From assembly GCA_002118135.1 (NCBI GenBank), contig BDIU01000028.1:6711-70710 (forward strand): a DNA stretch of 64,000 bases, given 5' to 3'. How positions within the stretch are numbered: position 1 is the first letter of the stretch; the number at the start of each line of letters is the position of its first letter. The position numbers were made by a program, and so were the translations under genes. This document shows, one piece after another, positions 12,501-25,200 of this stretch. The DNA comes from Trebouxia sp. TZW2008 (Eukaryota > Chlorophyta > Trebouxiophyceae > Trebouxiales > Trebouxiaceae). The notes under the pieces were generated by a model, which saw nothing but the letters and a program-made list of their open reading frames with translations, did no database searches and had not been told where the DNA came from.

Positions 12501-15500
12501 TCTAGAGTGGTAGACATTCTGGCCGGACTGGCAGGAGCAGGAGTGACAGTGATCATCACCATTCACCAGCCGCGCCCTGACATCCTGCGCCTCATGGACC
12601 GCATGCTTCTGCTGTCAGGCAATGGCCAGGTACCTATTCTACTTGTCCTGCAAAGTTCTGCACTGCATGTTCCTGCTCCTGGCAATGGCCAGATATTGCC
12701 TCTGCACACCTCCTCAAAACATATTCTTCCAACCTGTTGCTTGGCTCTGGCTGCCTGTGAACAGAGGGACCCAGCCGCGCCCTGACATCCTGCGCCTCAT
12801 GGACCGCATGCTTCTGCTGTCAGGCAATGGCCAGGTATCGATTCTACTTGTCCTGCTAGGTTCTCATGCACTGCATGCTTCTGCTGTCAGGCAATGGCCA
12901 GGTATCTATTCTACTTGTCCTGCTAGGTTCTCATGCACTGCATGCTCCTGCTCTGCATGCTCCTGCTCTCTGGCAATGGCCAGGTACCTTTTCTACTTGT
13001 CCTGCAAGATAGGTCATGCACTGCATGCTCCTGCTCTCAGGCAACGGCCATATGAGAGTTTCACACACTTTCTTGAAAGAAGGCCACCCAATTTGTTGTC
13101 TGCCTCTGGCTGCCTGTGAACAGAGGACCTTGAGCCATGCAGCCCTAGCACCTGCACCAGAAAAGTGTAATTGATTGTCATCTTGGTTGTCAGTAACATT
13201 GTTATGGTTGTTGCTTTTATCACTTTAATGTTGATTCTTATTCTTGTTGTTATATCTTTCTTTGCAATTTTGGCCATGGTTTTAGTTTGGTCGTGTCATC
13301 ATTGTTATCACAGTAATTGGCACTGTGATCACTGTTTGATCGTTATCATTACTGTGGGTGCAGCTGGTGTGTTCAGGACCGCTGAATGAGGCCGCAGCCT
13401 AATTCAACATGCCTCTTGTTCCAGCCTATCTGCCACCAGACTCTGTGACATCTACTGTTTGCAAAGTGCCTGGCTGCATGTGGTTCATTCAGGACTGCTG
13501 GGTGAGGCTGCAGCCTGTTTCAAATTTCAAGGAGCAGACTGTGTGACAGTCACATTCAGTAAGAATGCTTGGCTGCAGGTGGTTTGTTCATGACCGCTGG
13601 ATGAGGCTGCAGCTATTTCAAATTTCAAGGAGCAGACTGTGTGAAAGTCACATTCAGTAATGTGCTTGGCTGCAGATTATTTATTCAGGGCCGCTAGATG
13701 AGGCTGCAGCCTATTTCAAGGAGCTGGGCTTTGTGCCAGATGAGCTGCGCAGCAACATTGCTGACTACATGCTGGACTTAGTCATACGTGCTGACGAAGC
13801 GCAGGTGGCACTCATGGTGGAGCGTTTTGCTGGGTAAGCTGCTGTGTTTGCTGTGCTGTGCTGTCTTTTCTGTGAGTGCCGCTCAGTGATGTGCTTGTTG
13901 GATTGTGTTGTGTTGTATTGTGTTGCGTTGCGTTTTGTTGCATTGCGTTGTGGTGTGGTGTGTTGTGGACACACAGTGTTGCAGGACGCTGTATTGTGCT
14001 GAGCTTTTGCTGCTGCTGTTACTATGTTCTGTCAGTGCCATGCTATCCATGCTGTGCTACGCTGTGCCATGCTTTGATCAGCACAGCCTGCAATGTCTTC
14101 TCTGCATGTGCCAGCTTGATATACTGTGCTGTCACACACGAAACCTGTTGTGCAGGTCTGACATTGCTAACAAGGATGAGTCTGCTCTGCAACAGCTGTG
14201 TCAGGATCCCTGGCCACTGACCCCACCCCGCCCACCACCCCCTTACTCCCTGCAGCTCAGGGTCCTATCAACACGACTCATGCGCAAACTGTACCGCCAT
14301 CCCTTCCTCATTCTCGTCAACTTCATAGCCACCCTGGTGACTGCAATTGCCTTGGGACTGATTTTCCGTAACGCTGGAGTTGACACTGGAGGGATTCAAA
14401 ATCGGCTGGGGTGCTTGTTCTTCATGCTGCTGTACCTGAGCATGATGAGTCTGAGCTCGCTGCCGATCTGGAGAGCTGAGAAGCTGCTTTTCATCAGGTA
14501 AGGTGTGCTTTGTCAATCAGCTTACCACAATTCACCACATCTCTGCATGACTCAAATGTGTCTCCTCTGAGTTTGTGCTCATTCCCAACACAGAGAGCTG
14601 CCAAGCTGCTATTTATCAGGCAAGACGCATTTCTGATCAGATTTTGTCGCTTCAGTACATTTCAGCATGACATGTCTATTAATCTTGTTGAATTGTTTGC
14701 ATTTGAGTATACCTTCCACATGCCTACTGTTCCTGCAAAACCATGCTTGTTTGCATCATCACAGGCCAAATATAAAATTGTGCTGGTAGTATAGCAAGCA
14801 TCTGCGCCCTTAGTCAGCGCTTGCCAATGTAAGTGCTTGCCCATGTGCTGCAAGGTTCTTGGCCGGCAGCTCAAGCAAACGTTCATGCTTCTTGAGCACC
14901 ATGACATTCTTAGCAAATGCTGCGTCCTTGTGAACCTCGACCTGTATATTGCTATATACTTATTTTTGTTGTATGGTGTAGGGAGAGGGATGCTGGGGCT
15001 TATGGCACTTTGACCTACTACACTGCAGTGCTACTGTTCGACATTGTGCCCATGCCCTAAGATTGCATCCATCACATCTGTGGCTTCTGCTATGGTGTAG
15101 CCCATATTCTGAAGCGTGACTGTGGCTTCTGCTGTGCTACAGGGAGAGAAATGCTGGGGCTTACGGTACTCCAGCCTACTACACCGCAGTGCTGCTGTCT
15201 GACATTGTGCCCATGCCTCTGGTACCTCCTGCTCTTGCTGTAGTGTTGCCTCAACTGTGAACCGCATTATTGGCTGCATTGCAGGGAGAGGGATGCTGGT
15301 GCTTATGGTACTCCAGCCTACTACACCGCAGTGCTGCTGTTTGACATTGTGCCCATGCGAGTGGTGCCGCCCCTCTTCTTTGCCATGTTCAGCTACTGGA
15401 TGATTGGTCTGCACACCCAGTGCACCTCCTGCATCTTCGCCTTCATTGGTAAGCAACTTTACATCTCAGCAGGACAGATGTGGTTGTTTGCAAGCCAATA

Positions 15501-18500
15501 TGTGCATGTTTGGCTGGCTTACATTGTCAGCAGAACAGATATACAACTTGCAGTAGATGTACCTACCTTGCCTTCATTGGTAAGCAACACCATACTGTCA
15601 GCACCATGGGTAAAATGACTTGCAATCTCTTCCTGCATACTGTATACCTTTGTGTCTTTGATGGTGCATGAACAAGACCTCCTATGTATGTCTTGTCTGG
15701 CGCAGACTTGTTTGGCGAGTCCTCTATCTTTGCATTTGTTGGGCAGCAACACCACACTATTAGCAGGACAGGTGTCATTGTTTCAGCCCAAACGAGCAAG
15801 TTAAGCTGGTTCTTTTGTTGAGTGGATTGACTGTGTATGCGCAAGACATTCTGTTGCTGAAGAAGAATAGTTCTGACGTCGCCTGCACAAATAACTTGTC
15901 ACGATGACGCAATGCAAGCTTCAAGCGATTGCGAAGCACCTCAAACCCACCCAGGGCCATACCAAGCATAGTAGTTGCAATATGGCATTTGTTCTGCAAC
16001 TGCATTGACCCATTGACGTATTCTTGCCAACTGCAGGTGTACTTGTGTCTGCCAACATTGCTGCAACCACAATGAGCCAAGCCATTGGAGCAGCAGTGGC
16101 ATCAGTGCGGGTGGCCAACCTGATTGGCAGTCTGGCCATCATGATGTTCTTACTGTTTGGGGGTTTCCTGCTGAACAGGGATCAAGTGCCCTGGTACTGC
16201 ACCTGGATTGCAGATCTCTCCTACTTCAACTATGCTTATGAAGCCTTGGCGGTGGGTACCCTGTGTACATGCAAGCTGCTGCTGACATTCTTCAGGGCAT
16301 CTGTTGCATGCTGAACCTCCACAAGGTTCATTGCACAAGTCATGGTCATATGCCCAGAGACAAGCTTGCCTGCAGTTCTGCTATGTGCATGTGGCACTGG
16401 TGCTTGGTTGCAATGCTTTGCATGAAAGACTTGTTGAGATCTTAACTTGCGTCTATCCTTCTGCGCATATGGTGATCAGGATGGCTTTAGTTGTTTATGT
16501 GCCGAGCAATGCACCTGCGCCCACAAGAAGCTGATATGGGGAAAGAAGTATTGTTATTCTGCATCTGCACTGCAAAAGCATACCAGGCTCTGTGCATAGC
16601 TCAGCAAAAGCTGACAAAGTTGCTCATCAGCTACGGTAACACATGACCTGCTCTCTGCGGACAGCCCCGCATGCATGCCTGATGCTGCTCAGTACTAATG
16701 CATTGGAATCTGCTGTACCACACACAGCATCAGGCAGACTGCAAGACTCACATCATGATGCAATCACAGGTCAACGAGTTTCACCATGCGCCCATTGACT
16801 TCATCTTCACCTCCCCACTCAATGACACCGTCTTACCTCCCCTGAGGGTGTCTGGTGATGGTGTCCTGAGAGAGTTTGGGTTCAAGCCAGGACGGGGATG
16901 GTTGGATGCAGCTATGGTGTGGCTGCTGGTTGCCTGTTTTGGCATGCTGACATACTTCTTCTTGGACACAGCTGGCAGAACTGGTCAGCAGAGCCTGTGG
17001 GGAATCTGCATGGTCTGGGTGCAGTCTGTGAAAAAGAGGAGAAGGAACCTGGGCGACGGTTCAGAGCCGGTTTCGCCTTTTGCAGGAGTTGACCAAGAGC
17101 TAGCAGGCAAGAGTGTGCAAAGATCTTGGGCACCTGTTGCATGTTGTGCAGGTTCTGCCAGTGCCTCAAGTTGCATCTGAGCTTTGCAAACTTGCAAGAT
17201 ATCGATCATACCATTTGTACTGCATGGCACGATGGATTGTTCATTGAGCATTCAGTTCTTCCAAGCAGAAGTTGTTGCATCATGAACAATCTGAACTAGC
17301 GTTTAGAATGGGCACTGCCGCCTGAAATCAGCACAACACCTGAATGAAAGACGTATGAGAAAATGAATCTGAGCTGCAACTGCCAATGCAGAGCCATCTA
17401 ACGGCCATATGGAGCAAGCAGCCTCGCCAAGGTTGGGGGCGGCAACCCCCTCTACCCACCCCACCCTTCACAAGCTGCCAAGCCGGGCTAAATCTTCAAA
17501 TGGTCTCATACACACCAGCAGCTCTGATGAAGTCTCAAGGTATCAGCCGTCTTGCACATCTGTCAATACTGCACATTATGTGTCGTTGATCCTGCTGCTG
17601 CTGCTGCTGTCGCTGCTGAGCAGTAGGGTAGCGAAGCACAGCATTCCCAAGTGCATCTGTGAGTCATGCCAGAGGTGTGCTAAATCAGAGGCTGGGACTG
17701 TGACATTTGCTGACACTGTTCATCTGCAAAACGCTGCCGCAGTCTCAGTACGCTTGACCTGACTAGGAACATGTGGGATGTGCGACGCCCAGACATGAGT
17801 CATGCCTTTTCCCAGAAATAATGATGCCGCAAGCTTACTAGTGAGCTCAACCAAGCTCAGTGTCCTGAAATACGGGAAGTTACCCAGCATGAAGTGTACA
17901 CTTGCAGGGATCAACAAGCATCAGTGTCTCTGGACAGCTTTTCCCAAGTAATACCTCAGGTGGTCACATGGGAGGGCATTAGCTGTCAAGTGCCTCAGGG
18001 CCACACTAGGCAGCCCCGCCAGATCCTGCACTCCATCTCTGGTGTGGCTGCCGTGATAGGAGAAGATGGGCAGTTGTCACCTTGCCTCTTTGCTGTTTTG
18101 GGCCCTTCAGGAGCTGGAAAGACCACTTTCATGGATATCTTGTCTGGTCGAAAACGAGATAAAGGTGGCCTTGTATTCTCCATGTATTGCATCATAGCGT
18201 TCACATTAATGCCTCAATAGTTTGCTCTATTGTTACGCGGTGACAAGTGCAAGATCGAGTTTTGATGTCAAAACAGTTGACGTCTAGTCTCAAAACTTTG
18301 TGCAAGTCATGCATTTACAGTGAGGTTTCAGTACTGATCTCATGGTTACTTGGAGAGCAATGATTGACGCAAATGGTGTTGACTCCCCTTGAAGCAGACG
18401 TGCTGTCCACTGGCAATTGCTGACTTGCTGTGCTGATGCTGACAGGCGCTTTTGGCACTGTGAGCGTGAGTGGGCAGCCATTGACTGCTGACACCATGCG

Positions 18501-19213
18501 GCGCCTATGTGGCTATGTTCTGCAAGATGGCGTACTGCTTAGTGCTAGGCATGTCATAATCAATGCCAACAATGTTATGTGCTGATGCTGGCAGGTGTTT
18601 TTGGCACTGTGAGCGTGAATGGGCAGCCCTTGACTGCTAGCACTATGCAGCGCCTGTGTGGCTATGTCCTGCAGGATGACGTACTGCCAGGCACCTCAAC
18701 AGTTGCTGAGTACCTCAGGCAAGCTGAACCTCCACTCATGTGCCTCATACAGTGTTATGCTAATGTTGACAGCTCTGTCTGCTGTACTTGTTCAGCTGTG
18801 TCCTGCGCGACGATGAACTGCCAGGCACCTCTAGAGTTGCAGAGTACCTGAGGCAAGTCCACTTGCATGCCTTGCTCAAGTAACTGCTGTTCTTGTTGAG
18901 ATTGATGACTCTCCCTATGGACATGGTTTACTACATATTGTTTAGTTTGAGGTTGACTATCCTGCAAGACGATGTATTGCCAAGCACCTCAACAGCTGCA
19001 GAGTACCTCAGGCAAGCTGAGTCTTCATATATGTAGCTCCAGCAGTCCATAGCCTGTCATGCTGGTGTTGCTGGCTTTGCCTAGGTTCCCGCTCTAGTAC
19101 CTGCTGTGTGGTTTGCTTCCCACCCTCCTGCAAGACGTCGTATTGCTGAGCATCTCAACAGTCTCAGAATATGCCAGGCAAGCTGAGCCTTGTTCTGTAT
19201 GCCCTCACAACTG

Positions 19214-19249
<36 letters not shown>

Positions 19250-22200
19250 ATTGCTGTTTGCTGCGCTGACGCTTCTGTCTGTGATGGCCTCACCTGCGTG
19301 CTTGGTTGGCCATATGTTCAATTATGTGCACTGCAAGACTTTGAAACTTGTTCAGTCAGATCGCATGCCTGCCATTCTGCCTGAGCAATCACAGAGGCTT
19401 GCAAGGCACATTCACAAACAGATGAACGACCAAGCATGCAATGGTGACTATGCGATGTGCCTGTCACCTAGTGAGGGTGTAAATCAGTTTTGCCAACTCA
19501 CATGTCAAGTCTGATCAGACTCTGTCTGTTAGCCTGTAAGATCTCCCTTGAACTCCTGTGATGCCCAAAGCGCTTGCATGAGCAATGCTGACTGGATGCA
19601 TCAGCCAGAGATAGCCCCTGGCAGTGCCAGCTGCACAACAGCACCTCACTGTGGTTGAGTTTGAGGGGTGCTGGATGCAGGTTTCAAGCGGACTTGAGGT
19701 TACCTAGATCAGTGCACAGCGCAGCGCGGCAGTCACATGTTCACCAGCTCATACAGCAGCTGGGACTGCAGAAGGTACCCCCTTGCCCGTTTCATGTCAA
19801 ATGTCAGAGTCTATCAATTTGTCAGCCCCCACAACCTCTTGTCTACTGCAGTCCTGCTTTTGATAGCCCGTATTGCACAGTATGCCATCCTGTTCACCAC
19901 ATTGCACAAAAAGTCTAGCTCTGGGCATGCCTGAATAAGACATAGTGTACTCCGCATGTGAGTCACGCCTACGATTGGCCTTGCAACTATCTACCCCATG
20001 CAGCACAGCCAGTTGTCATTAATGAACACTCTTGCAGGAGGCATGCCAGGGCACAAAAGAACGCAAAATGCTCGGCTAATTTGTCCTGCTTGTTGTCGCA
20101 GGTGGCACACAGCCTGATAGGGGACGCATTTACGCGAGGGCTGTCAGGCGGTGAGCGGCGGCGGGTCGCCATTGCCGCGGAGCTGCTCACCTCGCCGACC
20201 TGCCTCCTCCTGGACGAGCCCACCACAGGCAAGCCAACATTGCTGTTGCTTCCTCACTACAATATGGACAGGATCAGTGACAGTCATCACAAGACTCTGA
20301 TCATCTTGGCCAAGATGCCTCTTGTCAGGATTGCACCACAGATCAAAAGATGCCCTGCAGTTGTCATGGTGCTGCTGTTACTCTCGCTGCAACTGTGGCA
20401 GCTCCCTTCAAGCTCCCATGTCACTATTCAGAGTTGTGAAAGAATCTGACAAATGCAACTGTGCAGGACTAGACAGCAGCAATGCTGCTAGGGTGGTGGA
20501 CATCCTGGCTGGGCTGGCAGGAGCTGGGGTGACGGTCATCATCACCATCCATCAGCCTCGCCCAGATGTGTTCAACCTCATGCAGCGCGTCATGATCTTG
20601 TCAGGCGATGGCCGCTTGGTTTACTCAGGTCAGGCTCCCCTGTCTTTTCTATCCAGCAAGGCTACATAGCACTTTGCAGCAGCTAGCTCCATCTTTGGCA
20701 TGCTGACGTGACGTTTAGCATATAAGATACTGCTCATTGCTGATTGATGTCTGGCAAGGTCACATAGCGCTTTGCTACAGCTGCCTACATGCATACGCGC
20801 GCACTCAGAACATGCAGAGGCGTGTGCTAGAAATCCACCCCCAATGCAACCCTCACAGTTCTCTCACTCCCACGAGGAGTCTCAATGGCAGAGTTGCATG
20901 CTTGACAGCTGGCTACTTTGCTGTGGTGTCCGATCCAACCCCTATTGACACAACAATGGCATGTGCAGGCCTCATCGACATGGCTGCACAGCATCTGGCC
21001 ACAGCCACCTTGCTGTGTGATTACGTCCTACCACTACTGATAAGTTTGTGGCATGTGCAGGTCCCAGAAAATGGGCTGCACAGCATTTTGCCACAGCCTG
21101 CTACTTTGCACCAGGCAGGGACATCAGCATGACAAACCCCAGGCTGGACGTGGTGGATACTGTACTGTGATTGCTGTGTGTTCATGTCCATGTGAAATAG
21201 TTCAAGCCATATGGGTGAGCCGGTGGCATGTGCAGGCTCCAAAGAAATGGCTGCACAGAACTTTGCTACAGCCCCCTTGCTGTGTGATTACGTCCTCAAA
21301 CCAGTAATAAGCTTGAGGCGTGTGCAGTTCCCAAAGAGATGGCTGCACAGCGCTTTGCTACAGCCGGCTACTTTGCACCAGGCAAGGGCATCAGCATGGC
21401 AGACCACATGCTGGTCGTGGTGATTAGTATGCAGCATTTGCTGTGAATTTATATACCCTTGGTACTGTTCAACCCATAACGACAAGCCTGTGACTTGTGC
21501 AGGTCCCAAAGAAATGGCTGCATGGCACTTTGCCACAGCCGGCTGCTTTGCACCAGGCAGAGACATCAGCATGGCAGACCACATGCTGGACGTAGTCATC
21601 AGGTCAGGGGTTCTGAGGTTCCACAGCTGGTGAACCCATCCCATGTTGATAAGCCTGTGGCGTTTGCAGGTCCCAAAGAAATGGCTGCACAACACTTTGC
21701 CACAGCCGGCTACTTTGCACCAGGCAGGGACATCAGCATGGCAGACCACATGCTGGACGTAGTCATCAGGTCTGAGGGTGCTGAGGTGGCAGAGCTAGTA
21801 GAGCTGTACAGGGACAGCCAGGTGGCGGCTGCTGACAGAACCCTCATGCATGACCTAGCCTCCACCAGTGATGGCGTCGAAAGGTACAGCCCATTCCAGC
21901 CACCAAGTAAACCAACCAAGTCAGTCAATGTCAAGTTTGGGCTTTTGTGCCAGATGTCAATTGTCAACTTGTTCAGTATTGCGCACTGGCACCAATGCTC
22001 CGAGCATGAACTGTATAGGGACAGCTAGGTGGCGGCTGCTGACAGAACCCTCATGCACGACCTAGCCTCCATCAGCGATGGCATCAAAAGGTACAACCCA
22101 TTCCAGCAACCAAGTTGACCAATCAAGTTGATCAATGTCAAGTTTGGGTTTTTGTGTGCCAGATGTCAATTGTAAACATGGCAGAAATGTTCCAGTATTG

Positions 22201-25200
22201 CAAACTGGGCGCCAATGCTCAGAGCATGAGCTGTATAGGGACAGCTAGATGGCGGCGGCTGACAGAACCCTCGTGCATGACCTAGCCTCTACCAGTGATG
22301 GCGTTGCAAGGTACAGTGACTTCTCTCTGTAATGACTGCTTTGGTTGCCAAGCAGATTGTCCTTATTTTGAATTGTCCATACTCAGAGGTGCCACTGTAG
22401 TCAGAATGCAGTGATTCATGCAGTGATTACCAATTGCATTGTCATTACATCAAGAATGCCCTTTATCAAGTGTCCTTACAGAGAGAAGTTACTGTACAAG
22501 GCTGATTTTCTTGCTGTTGCTGCTGCCAACCTGTTCCTCATGGCCCCTTGCTCTTGCTCTCTTGCTGTTGCTTTGGCTTTGGGAGAAGCTCTGCACAATC
22601 CATTGTTCAAAGCATTTGCAAATAGTTGCAGCAGCTGCACATGCGCACAGTGATTTGTTGCAGGCAAGCAATTCTGCTAGAGGGCTGTGCATCTTTGAAG
22701 GACAAGGCTGGAGAGCATTTGCAGCCCTCTTTGACATTGCAGTTGCCAGTCTGCAGAAATGACAACGAGTGGTTTTAACAGCTGCAGGATTTGGCCACAG
22801 CACATTCAATGACTATGTGTTCATGCATACTTGATTGCAATGCAGTCAGCTGCTATCAAAACTTGCAGAAGCTTTCAGATCATATTGTATCTCATCATCA
22901 TCTAGCGAGGCTCTGCAACCCTGCTGGCAGCATACAAAAGCAGTCAAGGGGAGTACCCAAAAAAAGCTCCTTGCGGAAAGGATAAAAAGAGGCTGGAAAA
23001 GATCTCTTCGTACCCCAAAACAATTCTCTTTTCGGGAAATATTTTTTTAAGCAAAATCTTTCTCTCATGACAAACTTTTGTATGATTATGCAGTCAAAAG
23101 CCTGCAAAGAGTTATGTTTCTACAGGGCACGGACGCTGCAGCTGCGGTACCAGGCCAACTACTGGCGGCAGCTAGCGGTGTTGTCACGCCGGTTGGGCAA
23201 GGCAACGTATGTGGACCCCATGCTGCTAGCCATGAACTGGGGAGCGGCGCTGCTTATGGCCCTTGGGCTTGGGATAGTATATGGGCATGCAACACGCGAC
23301 ACAGGCACGCCTCCATTTGACTGCGTTGCTTATGCTTACTGTGACTGCAATGCTCGCGCTTTTTTGGCTGCGCCGTTCATACTGTTCTCTTGACTGCACT
23401 GCTTGTGCTTTCTCTCAACTGCACTGCTTGTGCTTTGTTTAAACTGCATTGCTTATGCTTTGTCTGAGGCAGGCCGTCAAAACGAGAGCTCATGCCGTAT
23501 GTCTGCTGCTTTGACACCTGCAAGCCCTTTCATCTGTGTGCTGTTTGCCATGTCGCTTGTGCTGCCATGCTGAAAGAGATGCTATGTTCATGCTTCGTCT
23601 GAGGCAGATCAGCAAGTCGTGAGCTCATGCTGTGTATCTGCTACTTTGACACCTGCAAGCCCTGTCATCTGGGTGCTGTTTGCCACAATGCTTGTGCTGC
23701 CATGCTGAAAAAAAAGCTGTGTTTATAGTTTATCTGGCCTGAGCACCAGTCAGCTGCTTGAGTGACACTGTATGCAGCGCCATATGTCAAAATTCTTTCT
23801 TTGTTTTCTCTGTAAGTTCAAAAGACGGTACTGCAACTATAATGTGTGACCTCGCAGCCCTTGTTGACATGACATTCTGTTTGCAGCACTGCAAACCAAT
23901 GCATGGCGGGTCAATTTGCCTGCAGCAGTACAACCCTATGAGTGACAGGTTCTTTCAGTTGCGGCATCAAACCTTAATGTGTAGTTTTGGTGCAGGCGGG
24001 ATACAAAATCGCTTTGGCAGCTTGTTTTTCATCCTGATCTACATGAGCGTCATGAGCCTCAGTTCCCTTCCTCTGTGGATGGAGGACAGACTCCTCTTCT
24101 TCAGGTAACACACACTCTCCCAGAATAGTGCATGGTCTCAGTGCTGTGTGGCACAGCGCCCAATGCACGTGTCTGTTCCCAGCAATCAAATCTTCTGTCA
24201 ATTAATCTATACACAAACCATTAGAGCTTGCAGACAGCTGGGAGGCCTGCCTACTTCACAGCCACTGTGTTCTCTGACCTGATCCCCATGAGTCAAGGTT
24301 GTAGCTGCCATGTGACTGGTTCATGCATGATATAGGGAAAGGGCAAGTGGTGTATATGGCACTCCTGCCTACTTCACAGCTACTGTGCTATTTGACCTGA
24401 TACCAATGAGGGTGCTGCCCCCGTGCTTCTTTGCCGCAGCCACATACTGGATGATCGGGTTCCGGCCAGGCCTCTGGCACTTACTTACCTTCCTTCTTCT
24501 TCTGGTGCTCAGCAACATGGTGAGTCTGCTACACGCTGTGCATGCTTTGAGTGTGTGCAGGCCAAATGACCACCAAATTGGCTTCTGATCAGGCTCCTGC
24601 AATTGCCCATCTTCTTCTTCTGGCGCTCAGCAACGTAATGAGCCTGCCACATGCTGCGCGCATGCTGTGTGTGCCATGCAAGTACTGGTTTCTTTTTTAA
24701 AGTTTTAAATCTTTATTTGTGTTTGCATTGTGTTAGTTGCAAGAACTCTGGCCGTAACCCATGAGACTGTGGGTTCACTACGAGAGTCTCAGCACCATTG
24801 ACCACAACAAATTACATTTGGCAGCTGCCGCATTTTGAGACTTGAATCAGCACAGCACAACCAGATGTCATCTGGCATGTTTTCTACTGAGCGTTTTTAA
24901 CTTGGGCTGCAGACTTTATCTTCAGCACATCCCCCTTGCATAATTTGCTGTTGTTACGATCAGTTCCGCACTCCCGATGCTCTGAATGCTGCAGCTTAAC
25001 TTTGTATGCATGCATCGCTGTCAGCTAGGGGTTGTAGCATGATATCACGTTTGAAGTTTGGGACGTTTATGCACATGGCCATGGTGGTGGCCTCTTCCAC
25101 AGCTGTGGCTGATCTGCTGGGTAACTTAGCAATACTGCTGTCCATCCTGTTTGGTGGCATCTTACTCAGCATCATATGTAGCATGGGATTGTTCCTGCAG

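Larger units (their letters stand above)
10104..17090 (+). other. ABCG gene part 2: first ATP-binding domain and first membrane domain
   Basis: Exons: 10104-10234, 10884-11131 (Walker A), 11652-11805, 12170-12296 (signature and Walker B), 12481-12629 (H-loop region), 13676-13833, 14156-14497, 15285-15448, 16037-16251, and 16770 to about 17090. Membrane spans can be seen in 14156-14497, 15285-15448, 16037-16251 and near 16905-16970. The exon at 12170 is much richer in G+C than its surroundings and ends at a GC donor. After the last span a basic KKRRR stretch follows; where this exon ends is uncertain, and a TGA closes its frame at 17180. Confidence 0.8.

Noticed and set aside
17180..17910. Boundary between two separate ABCG genes
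   Set aside because: Not fully excluded. I kept one gene because no start codon, leader or promoter is visible before the second NBD, and the frame there opens through an acceptor.
23000..23060. Possible terminator hairpin with T-run
   Set aside because: It lies in the middle of an ABCG intron and the stem is poor; the T-run is a simple low-complexity tract.
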